A stretch of DNA of 64,000 nt. Source: Trichocoleus desertorum ATA4-8-CV12. Lineage in GTDB: Bacteria > Cyanobacteriota > Cyanobacteriia > FACHB-46. The notes beneath the pieces are model-generated. The model saw only the letters and a program-made list of their open reading frames with translations, was not told where the DNA came from and did no database searches. The DNA is taken from NCBI GenBank assembly GCA_019358975.1, contig JAHHIL010000001.1, forward strand, positions 496,001 through 560,000, given 5' to 3'. Below, piece after piece: positions 56,236 through 64,000 of this stretch (positions are counted from its first letter, which is position 1; every line of letters begins with the position of its first letter). A program made the translations under genes and the position numbers.

Positions 56236-57125
56236 TGTTGCAAGCACTGCTAGAGCCTTTGCAGTACGAGTTTATGCAGCGATCGCTGGTGATTGCGATT
56301 TTGGTCGGGCTGATCTGCGCGGTCGTGGGCAGCTACTTGATGGTGCAACGCTTGGCCCTGCTAGGAGACGCGATTAGTCATTCGGTGCTGCCTGGTTTGG
56401 CGATCGCGTTTATAGTGGGAGCCAATATTTTTGTCGGAGCGTTTATTGCGGGTGTCTCAAGTACGATGGCGATCGCTTGGATTCGAGCGCGATCGCCGAT
56501 TAAAGAAGATGCAGCGATGGGGATTGTGTTCTCGGCCTTTTTTGCCCTCGGAGTCACGCTGATTACGCTGATTCAGAAAGATAACAAGATTGACCTGAAT
56601 CACTTTCTGTTTGGCAATATTTTGGGCGTAACCCGACAGGAAGTATTAGACACAGCTTTGATCTCAGCTTTTGTTTTACTAGTCGTCGTCCTACTTTACA
56701 AAGAATTACTGTTTTACACTTTCGACCCCTTAGGAGCGCAAGCCGCAGGCTTACCTGTCAATCTCCTCAACTTTGGGCTGATGGTGCTAATTGCCCTGAC
56801 GATTGTCGCCAGCATGAAAACAGTGGGTGTCATTCTAGTCTTGGCGCTCTTGATTACGCCGGGAGCTACAGCTTATCTGCTAGTGCAGCGGCTACACCAC
56901 GTCATGTTATTGGGGGCGGGCATTGGCATTACGGCCAGTGTCAGTGGCATGTATCTCAGCTATTTCTACAATGTGCCTTCTGGGCCTGCGATTGTTTTGG
57001 TGGTGTCGGGGCTGTTTTTGTTGGCTCTACTGTTTAGTCCCACGCAAGGGGTGTTCACGTATCCCGCTGCCAAACAAGGAGAACCGCTGTTATGGCGGGA
57101 GTTGAAGGGCTTATTGCGCGGATAG
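56235..57125 (+). CDS. mntB: Manganese ABC transporter permease, MntB-like
   Basis: 296 residues and about eight helices; GDAISHSVLPGLAIAFIVG and MKTVGVILVLALLITPGATAYLL are ABC-3 permease (metal type) motifs. It ends with the prxQ gene about 100 bp further on. The metal is assigned through the MntC partner. Confidence 0.9.
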   Translation: MLQALLEPLQYEFMQRSLVIAILVGLICAVVGSYLMVQRLALLGDAISHSVLPGLAIAFIVGANIFVGAFIAGVSSTMAIAWIRARSPIKEDAAMGIVFSAFFALGVTLITLIQKDNKIDLNHFLFGNILGVTRQEVLDTALISAFVLLVVVLLYKELLFYTFDPLGAQAAGLPVNLLNFGLMVLIALTIVASMKTVGVILVLALLITPGATAYLLVQRLHHVMLLGAGIGITASVSGMYLSYFYNVPSGPAIVLVVSGLFLLALLFSPTQGVFTYPAAKQGEPLLWRELKGLLRG

Positions 57126-57166
57126 TGTCAGCTGTCGATGACCTGGGTCGCGATAGGATAACAAAA

Positions 57167-57190
57167 GTGTCTTGCAAATTGTGAAGACAC
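57167..57190. repeat. Inverted repeat between mntB and the peroxiredoxin gene
   Basis: GTGTCTT (57167-57173) and AAGACAC (57184-57190) form a perfect seven-base stem with a ten-base loop. There is no T-run after it, so a terminator is doubtful; an operator is possible. Confidence 0.4.
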
Positions 57191-57225
57191 GTGAATAAAG
57201 TTATCGCGATCGCCCCTTTAAAGTG

Positions 57226-57711
57226 ATGCAAACCAAAGGCAAAGTTGAAGTAGGTAGTGTCGCTCCCGATTTTACGCTACCTGACCAAACCGGAGCACCC
57301 GTCAACCTCAAAGACTTGATCGGCCAGAAGAACATTGTGCTGTACTTCTACCCCAAAGACGACACTCCTGGCTGTACCAAAGAATCCTGCGCGTTTCGGG
57401 ATAGCTACACTGTGTTTCAAGACGCAGGCGCAGAGGTGATCGGTATTAGCGCTGATTCTCCCGAATCTCATCAACAATTTGCAGCGAAGTACCAACTGCC
57501 TTTTACCTTGCTGAGTGACAGTGGCTCTCAGGCTAGAAAGCTCTACGGTGTGCCTGCTACGTTGGGTTTACTGCCTGGTCGTGTGACTTATGTAATCGAT
57601 CGCCAAGGCATTGTGCGCCATATTTTTAACTCTCAACTCAACTTCCAGGCTCATGTTGAGGAGTCTCTAAAAGCCTTGCGACAACTGCCCACAGACAGCC
57701 AAAAAGCCTAA
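57226..57711 (+). CDS. Peroxiredoxin, BCP/PrxQ type
   Basis: 161 residues. PDFTLPDQTGAPVNLKDLIGQKNIVLYFYPKDDTPGCTKESCAFRD has peroxidatic Cys and resolving Cys five residues apart (CTKESC), the atypical 2-Cys PrxQ pattern. It reduces peroxides using thioredoxin. An upstream GTG abuts the ATG at 57226. It converges with hpf across a terminator. Confidence 0.93.
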   Translation: MQTKGKVEVGSVAPDFTLPDQTGAPVNLKDLIGQKNIVLYFYPKDDTPGCTKESCAFRDSYTVFQDAGAEVIGISADSPESHQQFAAKYQLPFTLLSDSGSQARKLYGVPATLGLLPGRVTYVIDRQGIVRHIFNSQLNFQAHVEESLKALRQLPTDSQKA

Positions 57712-57770
57712 TCAGCCGTATTTGTGGGGCACAAAACCTTAACCAGAACAACCAACATAGGGGAATAGCA

Positions 57771-57813
57771 AAAAGGAGGAAAGATGGTGACTTCATCCTC
57801 CCTCCTGGTTTTG
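57771..57813 (+). terminator. Terminator between peroxiredoxin and hpf (convergent genes)
   Basis: AGGAGG with CCTCCT and GATG with CATC form a two-part stem with a small bulge, followed by GGTTTT. The A-run on the left (CAAAAAGG) gives T on the other strand, so it can serve both convergent genes. Confidence 0.65.
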
Positions 57814-57844
57814 GTATGGGAACTAGTTAGCTAGTAGAGGCAGG

Positions 57845-58504
57845 TTATAGCTTCACAGAATTCAGCTTTTCTACCGCAGCATGATCACTATGGGCAGTCT
57901 TACCATTTTTGCCATTCGTAGCGGTCTGGCCGTTAGGGTTGCGAGGCTGAATCACCCCGTAGCCACCGTGATTCCGTTCGTAAACCACGTTGATTTCACC
58001 CGTCTCAGCATTCCGGAACATATAGAAGTCATGATCGACTAACTCTAACTGCTCCCGTGCTTCGTGAATGGTCATCGGTGGCATGGCGAAATACTTGGTT
58101 CGCACTACGTCTTCTGGGAGTTCTGGCGTGCGATCGCCAATCAAAGTCTCCACAGGTCGCTGCTCTACTACAACGCCTGTACGGATTTGGACTTGATTCT
58201 TGTCTTGCCGCTTTTCTTTGAACTTGCGGAGTTGGCGGGCGATTTTGTCAGCAACTAGGTCAATGCTTGCGTAGAGGTTTTCGCTGCTCTCCTCAGCCCG
58301 AATCACAGTCCCGTTGGCGTAAATTGTGACTTCTGCGGTTTGTTTGGTAGGGTTTATCCGAGGGTTGCGGGCCACAGACAGATGCACGTCAACTTCGGTC
58401 GTTAAATTCTGAAAGTGGTTAACCGCCTTTTCAATCTTCTGATGCACATACTCATGAATCGCATCGGTGATTTCAATGTTTTTGCCCTGGATAACAAGCT
58501 TCAT
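57845..58504 (-). CDS. hpf: Ribosome hibernation-promoting factor, long form (LrtA-type)
   Basis: 219 residues. The N-terminal S30AE domain starts [31 protein letters not shown]; the C-terminal dimerisation domain has [48 protein letters not shown] polar 25-residue tail follows. Long-form HPF dimerises and stores 100S ribosomes; in cyanobacteria the homologue LrtA is light-repressed. It diverges from lipB. Confidence 0.95.
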   Translation of the reverse strand: MKLVIQGKNIEITDAIHEYVHQKIEKAVNHFQNLTTEVDVHLSVARNPRINPTKQTAEVTIYANGTVIRAEESSENLYASIDLVADKIARQLRKFKEKRQDKNQVQIRTGVVVEQRPVETLIGDRTPELPEDVVRTKYFAMPPMTIHEAREQLELVDHDFYMFRNAETGEINVVYERNHGGYGVIQPRNPNGQTATNGKNGKTAHSDHAAVEKLNSVKL

Positions 58505-58663
58505 AAAGCTTCCTTCCCTTGGAATTTGGGTGTTAGTTTCACCCTAGCACTTTGTATTCTGGAGAACAGGGGCCTTTAAAATCTTTTGCATCTATTGATA
58601 ATTCTTGATTTCGCTACGTCACATAAATCCTGAAATTGCGTTAAATTTCGCTTGATTTTGTTA

Positions 58664-59404
58664 ATGGAATTGAGTACACCCCCATTCAAGGTCTCCGTAC
58701 CAGATCTGACCCCTGCTGACTGTCGGCTCTACACACCGGGGTTGGTACCTTACGAGGTGGCTTGGGGTTGGCAGCGATCGCTCGTCGCTCAACGGCGCGA
58801 AAACCCAGAACTCAGCGACGTGTTGCTGCTGTTAGAACACCCCCCCGTTTATACCCTCGGCCAAGGTGCTAGTTTAGATTTTCTCAAGTTTAATCCTGCC
58901 CAAAGCGATTTCCAATTGTGTCGAGTGGAGCGGGGCGGAGAAGTCACTTATCACTGCCCAGGACAGGTGGTGGGCTATCCCATTTTGAACCTGAACCGCT
59001 ATCGCAAAGACTTGCATTGGTATCTACGGCAGCTAGAAGAAGTGTTGCTGCAAGTGCTGGCAGCGTATGGATTGCAGGGAGAGCGCTATGCTGGGTTGAC
59101 AGGAGTTTGGGTGGAAGGCCGCAAACTGGCAGCGATTGGGATTAAAGTCAGCCGTTGGATTACGATGCATGGCTTTGCCTTCAACGTTTGTCCTGACTTA
59201 TCTGGTTTTCAACACATTGTGCCCTGTGGCATCGTTGACAAACCTGTGGGCAGTTTGGCTGAGTTTGTGCCTGACGTGAAGCTAGAGCAAGTGCAACAAC
59301 AGGTCGCGATCGCATTTGCTCAGGTGTTTGGGGTGACGCTAGTCCAATCTGCTGCCGATGACCGCACTCATTTGGATTTGGCAACGGGTGCGACCCTAGA
59401 CTAG
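58664..59404 (+). CDS. lipB: Octanoyl-[ACP]:protein N-octanoyltransferase
   Basis: 246 residues from ATG at 58664 (an upstream TTG would add four). It moves octanoate from ACP to lipoyl domains. [19 protein letters not shown], the Lys in [22 protein letters not shown] and the acyl-accepting Cys in HIVPCGI are intact. Confidence 0.94.
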   Translation: MELSTPPFKVSVPDLTPADCRLYTPGLVPYEVAWGWQRSLVAQRRENPELSDVLLLLEHPPVYTLGQGASLDFLKFNPAQSDFQLCRVERGGEVTYHCPGQVVGYPILNLNRYRKDLHWYLRQLEEVLLQVLAAYGLQGERYAGLTGVWVEGRKLAAIGIKVSRWITMHGFAFNVCPDLSGFQHIVPCGIVDKPVGSLAEFVPDVKLEQVQQQVAIAFAQVFGVTLVQSAADDRTHLDLATGATLD

Positions 59405-59446
59405 GCTAAAGAACGCAATTTGATTCCATAGAGCAGTTAGAAGCCA

Positions 59447-60352
59447 TTGTTTCCCGATTTAAACCCTTTTCTTTACCGTCCCTCAGGCGATCGCCTAAAT
59501 GCTACCCATCGCTTTGATGGTTGGTCTTTAGCAGCACGCGATCCACAAGTTCTTCAAGCTTGGATGCCGATTTGGGGTTGGCTATACCATCACTATTTCC
59601 AAGTTCAAACAGACGGTTGGCAGCACGTGCCTCAGCAAGGCCCAATGCTCATTGTGGGCTCTCATAATGGCGGGTTGGTTGCCCCGGATATGTTTATGCT
59701 TTTGTATGACTGGGTGCAACGCTTTGGCCCAGAGCGCTTAGCCTATGGCCTGATGCATCCCAGTGTTTGGCAAGCACCTCTTCCCTGGGTGGCTCAAGCT
59801 GCGGCTCAGATTGGGGCTGTGATTGCCCACCCGCAAATGGCGATCGCTGCTTTACGTCGGGAGGCTGCGGTGCTGGTTTATCCTGGCGGACCGCAAGATG
59901 TCTTTCGGCCTCATAGCCAACGCCACCAAATCCAGTTTGCTGGACGACGAGGCTTTATAAAATTAGCCCTGCGCGAAGGTGTACCCATGGTTCCGGTGAT
60001 TTCGGAAGGGGCACATGATACCTTCTTCGTCCTCGGCGATTTTTACGAGCAGGCTCAGCAATTACACGAGTGGGGGATGCCCTGGTTACTAGGGATTGAT
60101 CCGGTGGTGTTTCCCCTGTACTTAGGATTGCCTTGGGGATTAGGAATTGGGCCTTTGCCCCACATTCCGCTCCCCATACAAATTCACACTCGTATTTGTG
60201 CGCCCATTGTGTTTGAGCGCTCTGGTCGAGCCGCTGCTAGCGATCGCGCTTACGTAGAAGTTTGTTACCAGCAAGTTTGTCATCAGATGCAGACGGAGCT
60301 AGACCACTTGGTGGCAGAAGTCGCAGCAGCTAAGCGATCGCCTCAGAAGTAG
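59447..60352 (+). CDS. Lysophospholipid/glycerolipid acyltransferase family protein
   Basis: 301 residues from TTG; no earlier ATG, and the first internal ATG is too late for the conserved N-terminus. The HxxxxD-type motif appears as SHNGGLVAPD, and LVYPGGPQDVFRPHSQRHQIQFAGRRGFIKLAL is the second conserved block of the PlsC/DGAT-like family. It probably acylates a glycerolipid at the membrane; acceptor unknown. Confidence 0.82.
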   Translation: MFPDLNPFLYRPSGDRLNATHRFDGWSLAARDPQVLQAWMPIWGWLYHHYFQVQTDGWQHVPQQGPMLIVGSHNGGLVAPDMFMLLYDWVQRFGPERLAYGLMHPSVWQAPLPWVAQAAAQIGAVIAHPQMAIAALRREAAVLVYPGGPQDVFRPHSQRHQIQFAGRRGFIKLALREGVPMVPVISEGAHDTFFVLGDFYEQAQQLHEWGMPWLLGIDPVVFPLYLGLPWGLGIGPLPHIPLPIQIHTRICAPIVFERSGRAAASDRAYVEVCYQQVCHQMQTELDHLVAEVAAAKRSPQK

Positions 60353-60786
60353 CTCTACTTTAGACAGAGTTCACTGCTCTGGGTTCTCAATTAAGCTTGA
60401 ATCTAATGCTTTTGCCGCAGCCCTAGCCAGTTTACCTAGTAGGACTACTACAATGCCTGGTAACAGCCTTGTCAACCAGAACGCGTGAAAAAACGTAAAT
60501 TTTGGTTGATTACACCCCAGTAAGGGGATGTAAGGTTGAGAACAGGGTAAGTACGAAATCAATCAAGCCATCACAGCGCTAAACCTGCACAACTGACTTA
60601 AACAAAATTTGGGTGTGAGCTTAGTCAAGACGCTGTAACAGTAATTAGGGTTGTGCATCTACTGAAAAAACGCAACATGGCTGCACCTGGTTAACCTCTA
60701 GTGCCTAGACCTGTAAGCCATGCTTCAGTGAATTTCTCCTCCGCTCGACGGTGCGACTGCATTCAGGCGGCTATTTGGTGCACTCC
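60353..60786. other. 434-bp gap between the acyltransferase and a hypothetical gene
   Basis: No recognised gene. A minus-strand TTGACA-N17-TGTAGT hexamer pair (about 60.47-60.44 kb) and a 63-codon ORF without known family lie here. HIP1 sites are absent. Confidence 0.45.
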
Positions 60787-61221
60787 ATGTTTAATCCTTC
60801 ACCCACGGACGATGCGACTTCGTTTCCGGCAGAGTTAAATCTCTTACGTGCTCAAGCGGCTCGTTCTAGCCCCGCTCGACGACTGAACGCTGTTAAATCA
60901 AGATTTGGAGATAGCCAGTCCACCTCATCCGTTGCTTCAGAGCGATTGGGGCCGTTAGGGCTTGTGCCTGCCCAAACCTCAGAAGCAAGAAATCGGCGAT
61001 CGCCTGAGTCCGAGGCAGGATACGGTTTTTCTAGCCTGATCGATAGCTACGCGGCTCCTTTAGCGCCCATGCGAGAACGAGATTTAACGGCTCTTGGGGG
61101 TCTATTTGAGCGAGACGATATTCACGACGTTGAGACAGATATCATCCGCAATCTGCTCACCCGTTGGCCAGAACCCTGCTGGGATGATGACCCCTTTGAG
61201 TTTCTGCAAGAGTTCCTCTGA
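60787..61221 (+). CDS. Hypothetical protein
   Basis: 144 residues from ATG at 60787; an in-frame GTG at 60751 could add 12. No family was recognised. It is hydrophilic, with a Ser/Ala/Arg-rich first half and a more ordered, acidic end (ERDLTALGGLFERDDIHDVETDIIRNLLTRWPEPCWDDDPFEFLQEFL). There is no membrane helix. The defined C-terminal block suggests a small binding domain, but no function can be given. Confidence 0.55.
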   Translation: MFNPSPTDDATSFPAELNLLRAQAARSSPARRLNAVKSRFGDSQSTSSVASERLGPLGLVPAQTSEARNRRSPESEAGYGFSSLIDSYAAPLAPMRERDLTALGGLFERDDIHDVETDIIRNLLTRWPEPCWDDDPFEFLQEFL

Positions 61222-61319
61222 GGAAACAAAATAGACAAAGCAAAATAAGCACCAGAAATACAACTGATGCTCTGAACAGAACTGTTTGATGGTTCTAGGG
61301 TTGATGGTTCTAGGGGTTG

Positions 61320-61838
61320 CTAGAACGGAATGTCATCGTAGTCTGGTTCTACCGCTGGAGGAGCTGGAGGCTTAGAGCGGGTCGCGGCAGGAGTAGCAGG
61401 CGTACGGGCAGCGTCAGCTGTGCTCATGGCAGGCGCAGTTTGGGTCGCAGGAGTAGCAGGCGTACGGGCAGCAGCGGGAGCAGAGGCTACTCTAGCGGCT
61501 GTGGCTGCGGCAGGAACAGCAGCGCTACTAGAAGTGCCATCTAGGCTGTGGATGCGCTGTACCGTTAGTTCAGCACGTTTTTCCTTAAAGCCTTCGGGCC
61601 GCTCAATTGTATTCATATTCAAACGACCTTCAATCACCACGCGATCGCCTTGGTGATAACGCTCTTGAATTTCCTGAGCGAGATTACCCCACCCCACAAC
61701 TTTAAGGGTGGCTGGGGGGTCATCTGGCCGCAACCCAGAAAACTGCACTATCATTTCCGTGATCGGAGTTTGAGTATCAGATGTGTAGCGCAGCTGAGGG
61801 TCTTGGATAATTTCTGCCATCAAGATACAGCTATTCAT
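61320..61838 (-). CDS. ssb: Single-stranded DNA-binding protein
   Basis: 172 residues: an OB-fold start (MNSCILMAEIIQDPQLRYTSDTQTPITEMIVQFSG), VVGWGNLAQEIQERYHQGDRVVIEGRL, an Ala/Pro/Thr-rich linker of about 55 residues, and the acidic tip DYDDIPF used to recruit RecO, RecQ and other partners. GGAGA lies before the ATG. The linker has two identical 26-bp repeats. Confidence 0.93.
   Translation of the reverse strand: MNSCILMAEIIQDPQLRYTSDTQTPITEMIVQFSGLRPDDPPATLKVVGWGNLAQEIQERYHQGDRVVIEGRLNMNTIERPEGFKEKRAELTVQRIHSLDGTSSSAAVPAAATAARVASAPAAARTPATPATQTAPAMSTADAARTPATPAATRSKPPAPPAVEPDYDDIPF
61387..61472 (-). repeat. Two identical 26-bp direct repeats in the ssb linker
   Basis: The 26-bp unit at 61387-61412 recurs at 61447-61472, coding for the ARTPATPA segment of the linker. 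The linker is disordered, so copy change would be tolerated. Confidence 0.8.
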
Positions 61839-62037
61839 AAATCAAAATTCTCCTAATCCCAGGGAGTAAGTTTAGGGCGACAGGAACTGTGATATCAATC
61901 GTGACTCATGCTTTACCCTAGTAGATCTACATCCTAAGAGTTAAGTGATGGTTTGGGGCTTAGACACAGCTTCTTCTCAATCTCAGCTACCAGTTCTCTA
62001 ATCTTAATTTTAGTACATTCGTACTTGGATTGGGGTT

Positions 62038-64000
62038 CTACATTTGCAAGAGGCTGTAAGATTCGGCTTTAGAATCCTCCATTCCTTCCTCGCGATCGAC
62101 AAAGTCTTGAACTCGCCCACGGTACTCGCGCAGAATTTCGTCTACCCAACCCCGGTCATCGCTGTTGGCAAAAATATGGACTAATGGTTCCCCAGCGTCT
62201 GGCAAAATCAGAACCCAGCTTTCGTGCTGATTGTTAAAGATTTTGACACCATCTACCAGCTCTAAGTTTTCGGCTGAATGGGTTTCTACCAAGTGCCGCA
62301 TCAGTGCTCCTTTGGCCGTCCAGGGGCAACGAACGGTATAAGTGCGATGACAAACCCGGGGCAAGTCGGCCCGAATTTGACTAATGGAGCGCTCCTGTAA
62401 AGTCAATAGCTCAATCATTTTAGCAATGCAGAACATGGCATCAAAGCCAGGATGCAGTTGCGGGAAGATAAAGCCCATCTCGCCACTCCCACCCAGGATG
62501 ACATGAGAGTTGGTATGGCAGGCTTCCATGAGAGCGGTCGGGTTAGCCTTGGTGCGGATGACCTTGCCATCGTGACGACGCGCAATTTGCTCAACGGCGC
62601 TGGAGGCATGAACTGGCACGACTACTGTGCCGCGTGGATTGCTGGTCAGCATCATGTCTACCATCAAGGCCGTGAGCATTTCTCCTCGAATTGGAATGCC
62701 TGCTTCATCCACCAAAATCATCTGCTCGCCATTGGCCGAAACTTGGACACCAAAGGTAGCCCGTAATGCTTCTACTACATGACCTAACTGGTTTAACAAG
62801 CCCTCGCGATCGGCTGTAGTTGGTGAATTCTGACTGAGGCTGGCATTCAGCACCACCGCATCGCAGCCAAACTTGCCCAACAACTGTGGTAAAACTGCGC
62901 CAGATACGGCATACACGTAGTCGATTACGACTTTGGAACTGCTGTGCCGCACCGCTTCAATGTTGATGTGCTTCTCAAAGGCAGTGCTGTAGATGTCGAT
63001 AATTTGGCTGGGGTAGACGACATTCCCAATTTCGTGAATTAAGGCACGCCGAAAATCTTCTTTGAAATAAGCGCCTTCAATTTTCTTCTCTTGCGCCTTA
63101 GAAATGTTGATGCCTTTTTGATCAAAGAACTCAATCAAGATGTGGTCTGCCCGCTCTGGATGCACGCGCACATGAATGCCACCCCGCACCGATAAGGTAG
63201 GAACCGCTGTCCGAGCCACTGGAATGGCAGTTGCTTCTAGGTTTTGGACATTGACGCCGACAGACATCAAGCCAGCAATCAGCGATCGCGACACCATCCG
63301 AGAAATGCTGCGCTGGTCGCGAGAAACCGTGACTTGTGCGCCTGATTTCAAGGTAGAACCATAGGCTGCACCCAGTTTCACCGCAAACTCTGGCGTAATA
63401 TCGACATTGGCTAAACCAGAAACACCCCGTTGCCCAAATAAATTGCGCTGAGCCGCATGCCCCCAAATTAAGTTGATGTTGAGAGTCGCTCCGGACTCAA
63501 CCTTCTTGCTGGGCCAAATGCGGACGTTAGGGCTGACCTGAGCTTCTTCCCCAATGATGGAGAGCGAACCAATCACCGCTCCTTCCAGCACATGAGCGCG
63601 ACGATCCACCCTAGTGCCACGGCCAATACAGCAAGCCCGCAGATGAGCTTCTTCTCCAACGATCGCCCCATTCCAGATAATAGGCCGCTTCAGGTCAGCG
63701 TCGGCTCCCACTGTGACATTGTCGCCAATCACCGTGCCAGCGCTAATCTGAACTCTAGACCCAATCCGGCAGTTATGCCCAATTAGAACAGGCGCTTCAA
63801 TTTTGGTAGTGGAGTCAATGTGAGTATTTTGACCAATCCAGACACCAGGCGATCGCTCTTCATAGGCATAATCAAGCTTGACCCGTTGCTGCAAACCATC
63901 ATATTGCGCGTCTCGATAAGCTTCCAAGTGACCGACATCGCACCAATATCCCTCAGCGATATAGCCATACATCGGCTCGTCTTTTTCGAGTAAGAGGGGA
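62038..64000 (-). CDS. Mannose-1-phosphate guanylyltransferase with degenerate phosphomannomutase domain, 5' partial
   Basis: The gene continues past the right edge; the frame is open before the ATG at 63972, so the N-terminal nucleotidyltransferase domain is outside the window. Visible are the end of that domain (PMYGYIAEGYWCDVGHLEAYRDAQYDGL), a left-handed hexapeptide-repeat helix (VLIGHNCRIGSRVQISAGTVIGDNVTVG) and a phosphomannomutase-like domain. In that domain the usual Ser-loop TASHNP is replaced by HVRVHPERAD and the metal loop DGDAD by SANGEQ, so it is probably inactive. The protein should make GDP-mannose or a related sugar for glycans. Confidence 0.85.
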   Translation of the reverse strand, partial: PLLLEKDEPMYGYIAEGYWCDVGHLEAYRDAQYDGLQQRVKLDYAYEERSPGVWIGQNTHIDSTTKIEAPVLIGHNCRIGSRVQISAGTVIGDNVTVGADADLKRPIIWNGAIVGEEAHLRACCIGRGTRVDRRAHVLEGAVIGSLSIIGEEAQVSPNVRIWPSKKVESGATLNINLIWGHAAQRNLFGQRGVSGLANVDITPEFAVKLGAAYGSTLKSGAQVTVSRDQRSISRMVSRSLIAGLMSVGVNVQNLEATAIPVARTAVPTLSVRGGIHVRVHPERADHILIEFFDQKGINISKAQEKKIEGAYFKEDFRRALIHEIGNVVYPSQIIDIYSTAFEKHINIEAVRHSSSKVVIDYVYAVSGAVLPQLLGKFGCDAVVLNASLSQNSPTTADREGLLNQLGHVVEALRATFGVQVSANGEQMILVDEAGIPIRGEMLTALMVDMMLTSNPRGTVVVPVHASSAVEQIARRHDGKVIRTKANPTALMEACHTNSHVILGGSGEMGFIFPQLHPGFDAMFCIAKMIELLTLQERSISQIRADLPRVCHRTYTVRCPWTAKGALMRHLVETHSAENLELVDGVKIFNNQHESWVLILPDAGEPLVHIFANSDDRGWVDEILREYRGRVQDFVDREEGMEDSKAESYSLLQM

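Overview
The window comes from a cyanobacterium. The octamer GCGATCGC (HIP1) is scattered through genes on both strands. The ribosomal cluster has the cyanobacterial layout: it starts at rplC, lacks rpsJ, rpsN and rpmD, and runs on through secY-adk-infA-rpmJ-rpsM-rpsK-rpoA-rplQ-truA-rplM-rpsI-rpmE-prfA. Several families are largely cyanobacterial (DUF1997, DUF2555, DUF4079, an InrS-type nickel sensor, LrtA-type HPF). The genus cannot be fixed from this sequence; a filamentous or Leptolyngbya-like relative is a guess.

Layout. 1-11.2 kb: a plus-strand cellulose cluster, with an outer-membrane beta-barrel protein (5' end outside the window), a TPR protein, GH8 cellulase BcsZ, BcsB, and BcsA with a C-terminal PilZ domain. 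The BcsC role appears split between the first two proteins. 11.4-21.4 kb: a mixed housekeeping region with a thioredoxin-fold lipoprotein, InrS-like repressor, lambda-type lysozyme, atypical SDR, DUF1997, DUF4079, a 15-repeat ankyrin protein, purH, an esterase, DUF2555 and coaBC. 21.5-24.9 kb: a PhnD/PhnC/PhnE-type ABC importer whose binding protein resembles the putative selenate branch. 25.4-43.2 kb: the long ribosomal, secretion and transcription cluster, all on the plus strand.

43.2-64 kb: a degenerate TnpB/IS605-like remnant, an ABC-F protein, gpmI, secG and a zinc protease. A 163-bp MITE with perfect terminal inverted repeats and an 11-bp duplication follows. Then come a minus-strand block (GT4 glycosyltransferase, MFS transporter, recO, deoC), a Tat-type Rieske protein, a divergent manganese ABC importer (mntC / mntA-mntB), a PrxQ-type peroxiredoxin, hpf/lrtA, lipB, an acyltransferase, ssb, and a GDP-mannose pyrophosphorylase with a degenerate phosphomannomutase domain that runs off the right edge.

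How the genes work together. BcsA and BcsB would make and translocate glucan under c-di-GMP control, BcsZ would trim it, and the TPR and barrel proteins would form the periplasmic and outer-membrane path. The ribosomal cluster also carries the translocon (SecY), adenylate kinase, IF1 and the RNA polymerase alpha subunit, coupling translation, secretion and transcription. Probable control elements are a leader before rplC that can pair with its Shine-Dalgarno sequence, a near-consensus promoter before rpmJ, and phased TTTCA repeats between mntC and mntA. No CRISPR array, tRNA, rRNA or prophage was seen.
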